From the NCBI GenBank assembly GCA_001513505.1, contig LFTM01000110.1, positions 1 through 8,728 on the forward strand: 8,728 nucleotides of DNA, in the 5' to 3' direction. Shown here one piece after another: positions 5,974 to 8,728 of the stretch. How positions within the stretch are numbered: position 1 is the stretch's first letter; every line of letters begins with the position of its first letter. The translations under genes and the position numbers were made by a program. This DNA is from Clostridiales bacterium DTU092 (GTDB lineage Bacteria; Bacillota; Clostridia; Caldicoprobacterales; Caldicoprobacteraceae). The notes beneath the pieces were generated by a model. That model had not been told where the DNA came from and ran no database searches. It saw only the letters and a program-made list of their open reading frames with translations.

Positions 5974-7239
5974 ATGTCTCAACCGGCTCAAAGGCTCGAA
6001 TGGTTTACCCGTGCCCGATTTGGTATGTTTATTCACTGGGGTCTGTACGCAATACCGGCCAGAGGTGAATGGGTAAGAAGCCATGAAAAGCTTTCAATTG
6101 AAGATTATCAACCTTTTTTTGAAGAGTTTAATCCCGTCAACTATAATCCCGGAGAATGGGCGGCTTTAGCAAAAAAGGCCGGGATGAAGTATGCAGTAAT
6201 GACAACAAAGCATCACGACGGATTCTGCCTCTTTGACAGCAAGCTTACGGATGACAAAGCAACCAATACTCCCGCTGGCAGGGACCTGATAAAGGAATAC
6301 GTTGAAGCTTTCAGAGATGAAGGATTAAAAGTGGGGTTCTACTACTCACTGCTGGACTGGCATCATCCGGATTATCCGGCTTACGGCGACAGACATCATC
6401 CCATGAGGGAAAACGAGGCTTGGAAGAATAAAAAGCATGACTTCTCAAAATATCTTGAATACATGCATGGCCAGGTAAGGGAGCTGCTTACCAATTACGG
6501 AAAGATCGATATAATATGGTATGATTTCTCCTATGATAACATGTCCGGGGAAACCTGGAAAGCTACAGAGCTGGTGAAGATGACACGCTCCCTACAGCCC
6601 GATATAATTGTTGACAACAGACTAGGCGGTAACATCAGATCTGTGAACCCGGAAATATATGCAGGTGATTTCGCATGCCCCGAGCAGATAATACCGCCTG
6701 AAGGCGTTGTGAACGAAGCCGGTGAACCAATACCCTGGGAAGCCTGTATAACAATGAACAACCACTGGGGTTATGCTGCAGCTGACAAGGATTTCAAATC
6801 ACCCAAACAGTTGATAAGAGCTCTGGTTGAATGTGTCAGCAAAGGTGGCAACCTGCTTCTCAATGTGGCCCCAAATGCAAAGGGAGAAATCCCTCAGGAA
6901 AGCGTTGATATATTATTATGCATCGGTGAATGGATGAGTAAAAATGGTGACAGCATATACAACTGCGACAACGCCGGGCTGCCCAAACCCGAATGGGGAC
7001 GTTACACCAGAAATGGTAACAAGCTGTATGCCCACATCTTGGAAAGAGGTATAGGTCCCATCGCTCTACAGGGATTGAAGGCTAAAGTTAAAAAAGCCCG
7101 TCTGCTTGCTGATGGCTCCGAGGTAAACATCGATAAACCATGGAATGCGGAACATTATGGCGATGCCCTATTTATCAATTTCCCAACTTCCAAACTTCCG
7201 GACGAAATTGATACTGTAGTAGAACTGGAGCTTGAATAA
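5974..7239 (+). CDS. GH29 alpha-L-fucosidase, cytoplasmic
   Basis: A 421-residue glycoside hydrolase family 29 enzyme that releases alpha-linked L-fucose with retention of configuration. RFGMFIHWG (15-23) with H21 and TTKHHDGF (77-84) with H80 and H81 are the fucose-binding motifs, and the strand IIWYDFSYD (180-188) carries D184 at the place of the catalytic nucleophile. YAGDFACPEQ (229-238) includes E237, a likely acid/base by its position in the family; E257 in PWEAC is an alternative. SKGGNLLLNVAPNAKGEIP (289-307) is the classic end of the (beta/alpha)8 domain, and about 340-421 forms the C-terminal beta-sandwich. No signal peptide is present, so it acts on imported oligosaccharides. The start is set by AGGAGGGG at 5961-5968. 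It is shorter than many secreted GH29 enzymes, mainly from lack of export and accessory domains. It converges on a GH130 phosphorylase gene, implying shared glycan use. Fucose linkage preference cannot be read from the sequence. Confidence 0.93.
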   Translation: MSQPAQRLEWFTRARFGMFIHWGLYAIPARGEWVRSHEKLSIEDYQPFFEEFNPVNYNPGEWAALAKKAGMKYAVMTTKHHDGFCLFDSKLTDDKATNTPAGRDLIKEYVEAFRDEGLKVGFYYSLLDWHHPDYPAYGDRHHPMRENEAWKNKKHDFSKYLEYMHGQVRELLTNYGKIDIIWYDFSYDNMSGETWKATELVKMTRSLQPDIIVDNRLGGNIRSVNPEIYAGDFACPEQIIPPEGVVNEAGEPIPWEACITMNNHWGYAAADKDFKSPKQLIRALVECVSKGGNLLLNVAPNAKGEIPQESVDILLCIGEWMSKNGDSIYNCDNAGLPKPEWGRYTRNGNKLYAHILERGIGPIALQGLKAKVKKARLLADGSEVNIDKPWNAEHYGDALFINFPTSKLPDEIDTVVELELE

Positions 7240-7244
7240 TATAA

Positions 7245-7281
7245 AAAAGCTACCGTACCTTAAAATGGCGCGGTAGCTTTT
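7245..7281. terminator. Bidirectional terminator between the GH29 and GH130 genes
   Basis: AAAAGCTACCG at 7245-7255 pairs perfectly with CGGTAGCTTTT at 7271-7281, with a further imperfect inner stem (CC/GG at 7258-7259 and 7267-7268). T-rich DNA follows on the + strand (TTTTCTTTTATTTTT) and a T-tract (complement of A7243-A7248) on the - strand. It lies 5 nt after the GH29 stop and 23 nt beyond the GH130 stop. Confidence 0.87.
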
Positions 7282-7304
7282 CTTTTATTTTTACCGTTAA
7301 ACCT

Positions 7305-8324
7305 TTATATAATACCCGGACTCCTGTCAATATCGGTAGCAGCATCATAGGTCTTTATAAAATCAACAACTTCATCCACCGTTGTAAACGCCAAAGCAAC
7401 ATAGCTGTCTGCTGCCCCATAATAGATGGCTATTCTTCCGGTCTCAGCATCGGCTAAAGCGGCACAGGGGAATATGACGCTTGGTACAAAACCTCTTTCC
7501 TCATACCATTCCTCAGGAGCCAAAACATATCTGCCCGCTCTGTGTTTAACTATTGCAGGATTATCAATATCAAGAAGACAAGCGCCCATGCTGTATACAT
7601 AACCACTGCAAGTCCTTGCTACTCCATGGTAGAACATCAGCCAGCCTTCACTGGTTTCAATGGGTGCGGATCCTCCTCCAATCTTCAATGACTGCCACCA
7701 CTCATGGCCGCGGGCCATTACATGCCTGTGTCTGCCCCAGTATACGAGGTCAGGACTTTCACTTATATAGATATCACCAAACGGAGTATGACCGCTGTCG
7801 CTTGGCCTGGACAACATTACAAAGTTATTGTTTATCTTCCTGGGAAATAGCACACCGTTTCTGTTAAACGGCAAAAATGGATTATCCAATCTGATAAATG
7901 TTTTAAAATCTTTCGTTTTCGCTAAACCTAAAGCTGCTCCGTAGAAATCCGTGCACCAAACAATATAGTAAGTATCTTCTATCTTGATTAGCCTGGGATC
8001 ATAGGCATACCGGGGCATGAAAGGTTCCCCTTTTTCATTGACAAACTGGATTTTTTCCTGTTCAAACTCCCAGTTGATACCATCTTTGCTGTAACCCAAA
8101 TACAAGTGTGGTATACCGTCGGTCTGCTCTGCGCGGAATACACCAATAAACTCTCCATTGTATGGTACTACGGCACTGTTGAATATTCTGGCAACACCGG
8201 GTATGGGATTTCGCTTAATAATAGGATTTTCCGAATACCTCCATACCGGTCCCGTGACACCGGCAGGCTTGTCCTCCCAGGGAATATTACTTAAATTGTC
8301 TGTAAACATGCGTACCTTACTCAT
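7305..8324 (-). CDS. GH130 family beta-mannoside phosphorylase
   Basis: A 339-residue five-bladed beta-propeller enzyme of glycoside hydrolase family 130. Such enzymes use inorganic phosphate to cleave beta-mannosides at the non-reducing end, giving alpha-mannose-1-phosphate. YAYDPRLIKIEDTYY (106-120) holds the catalytic D109; NRNGVLFPRKI (154-164), MLSRPSDSGHTPFGD (170-184), KIGGGSAPIETSEGW (214-228), FYHGV (231-235) and YYGAADS (301-307) are family blocks. N49, S50, R64, R155, R173, K214, H233 and D306 fall where sugar- and phosphate-binding residues lie in characterised members, judged from memory rather than an alignment. The linkage (beta-1,4 to Man, Glc or GlcNAc, or beta-1,2) cannot be fixed. 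No signal peptide, so cytoplasmic. GGGGAG at 8329-8334 sets the start, with a short 4-nt spacer. It follows the oxidoreductase gene by 62 nt on the same strand, a probable operon. Confidence 0.92.
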   Translation of the reverse strand: MSKVRMFTDNLSNIPWEDKPAGVTGPVWRYSENPIIKRNPIPGVARIFNSAVVPYNGEFIGVFRAEQTDGIPHLYLGYSKDGINWEFEQEKIQFVNEKGEPFMPRYAYDPRLIKIEDTYYIVWCTDFYGAALGLAKTKDFKTFIRLDNPFLPFNRNGVLFPRKINNNFVMLSRPSDSGHTPFGDIYISESPDLVYWGRHRHVMARGHEWWQSLKIGGGSAPIETSEGWLMFYHGVARTCSGYVYSMGACLLDIDNPAIVKHRAGRYVLAPEEWYEERGFVPSVIFPCAALADAETGRIAIYYGAADSYVALAFTTVDEVVDFIKTYDAATDIDRSPGII

Positions 8325-8386
8325 GATACTCCCCTTTCTATTTTTATATTAGTTTTTGATGATTTAGCAAAAATAATTAATAATAA

Positions 8387-8728
8387 TTATTCGCCTTCAT
8401 ACCCGATCTCCCGCCAGATCTTTTTCGCATATTCTATATCCTCTTCAGAAGGCTCTATGTCACCCAATATGCTGGCCGGAGGCGGTTCAGGTCCTTGGAG
8501 ATGCCTAAACTTCGGAAGAGGTGACCAGTGATCATCTTCGTACTTTTTGCGCACAGCTTCATCTCTGAAATCAGGAACCTCTACAGGTATCCCATCCTGC
8601 AGTGCACTTTTCCATGCAAGGATACCTACCGATGACATGGCAACTCCACGATAAACATCTAAAAATGGCTGCCTACCCGTTCTTATAGCTTTTGCAAAAT
8701 GAAAATTAGTCCAGAAATCTCCTCCGCC
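8387..8728 (-). CDS. Gfo/Idh/MocA family oxidoreductase, C-terminal part (runs off the window)
   Basis: The frame is open from the TAA at 8387-8389 to the window edge, 113 codons; the Met codon at 8636-8638 is internal, since upstream codons read on as GGDFWTNFHFAKAIRTG. That segment, DVYRGVAMSSVGILAWKSAL and VPDFRDEAVRKKYEDDHWSP form the conserved C-terminus of a large sugar-dehydrogenase-like group of Gfo/Idh/MocA proteins, which oxidise or epimerise sugars, inositols or glycosides using NAD(P). The nucleotide-binding Rossmann domain and catalytic lysine lie outside the window, so cofactor and substrate cannot be judged. A short proline-rich linker (PEPPPAS) and an acidic helix end the protein. 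It is upstream of the GH130 gene in a likely operon (62-nt gap), suggesting it acts on a sugar that the phosphorylase releases or accepts. Confidence 0.85.
   Translation of the reverse strand, partial: GGGDFWTNFHFAKAIRTGRQPFLDVYRGVAMSSVGILAWKSALQDGIPVEVPDFRDEAVRKKYEDDHWSPLPKFRHLQGPEPPPASILGDIEPSEEDIEYAKKIWREIGYEGE

Noticed and set aside
5851..6084. A minus-strand open frame overlapping the fucosidase start and promoter
   Set aside because: It begins inside conserved GH29 coding sequence and its region is better explained by the promoter and operator-like repeats.
7553..7867. A plus-strand open frame of 104 codons inside the GH130 gene
   Set aside because: It is antisense to several GH130 family blocks, has no ribosome binding site, and its Cys/His-rich translation looks like a shadow.
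8387..8638. Reading 8387-8638 as a complete small 83-residue protein
   Set aside because: The frame continues upstream of the Met codon to the window edge with conserved Gfo/Idh/MocA sequence, so the Met is internal and the gene is truncated by the window.

Overview
The window looks like chromosomal DNA from a saccharolytic, probably anaerobic Firmicute of the class Clostridia. The signs are moderately AT-rich coding sequence, strong AGGAGG-type ribosome binding sites, sigma-A-like promoters with 17-nt spacers, a Gram-positive-style lysine riboswitch with an intrinsic terminator, and a DegV protein. No phage, insertion sequence, CRISPR array, tRNA or rRNA is visible. This is inference from style and gene families; no species is claimed.

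Left part (1-3224, + strand): after the last 24 codons of an upstream gene comes a DegV-family lipid-binding protein. Next is a leader of about 280 nt that contains a textbook lysine riboswitch: all five helices, the L2-L3 kissing loop and a 17-bp terminator can be drawn by eye. It precedes an NhaC-family 12-TM-class transporter. The riboswitch argues that this 'Na+/H+ antiporter' is in fact a lysine transporter that is shut off when lysine is plentiful. A perfect 20-bp hairpin ends the unit and also serves the convergent minus-strand unit.

Middle part (3277-5830, - strand): a likely operon, read right to left, of an MBL-fold metallo-hydrolase, a translationally coupled (ATGA overlap) glyoxalase/VOC protein, and an MFS transporter. 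The pairing of a VOC and an MBL protein resembles a glyoxalase I/II pair, but the MBL protein belongs to a UlaG-like branch in which one usual metal-binding histidine seems to be replaced. Its substrate is unknown.

Right part (5895-8728): a cytoplasmic GH29 alpha-L-fucosidase on the + strand. Its promoter carries repeated TTGATAAT boxes and a 12-bp palindrome just downstream of the predicted transcription start, a likely operator. Convergent to it, sharing a bidirectional terminator, are a GH130 glycoside phosphorylase and, upstream of that, the C-terminal end of a Gfo/Idh/MocA sugar oxidoreductase running off the window. These three genes suggest intracellular breakdown of fucosylated, mannose-containing oligosaccharides. 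No clearly unprecedented system is visible. The best leads are the lysine riboswitch-NhaC pairing, the VOC/MBL pair with its variant metal site, and the fucosidase/phosphorylase module.
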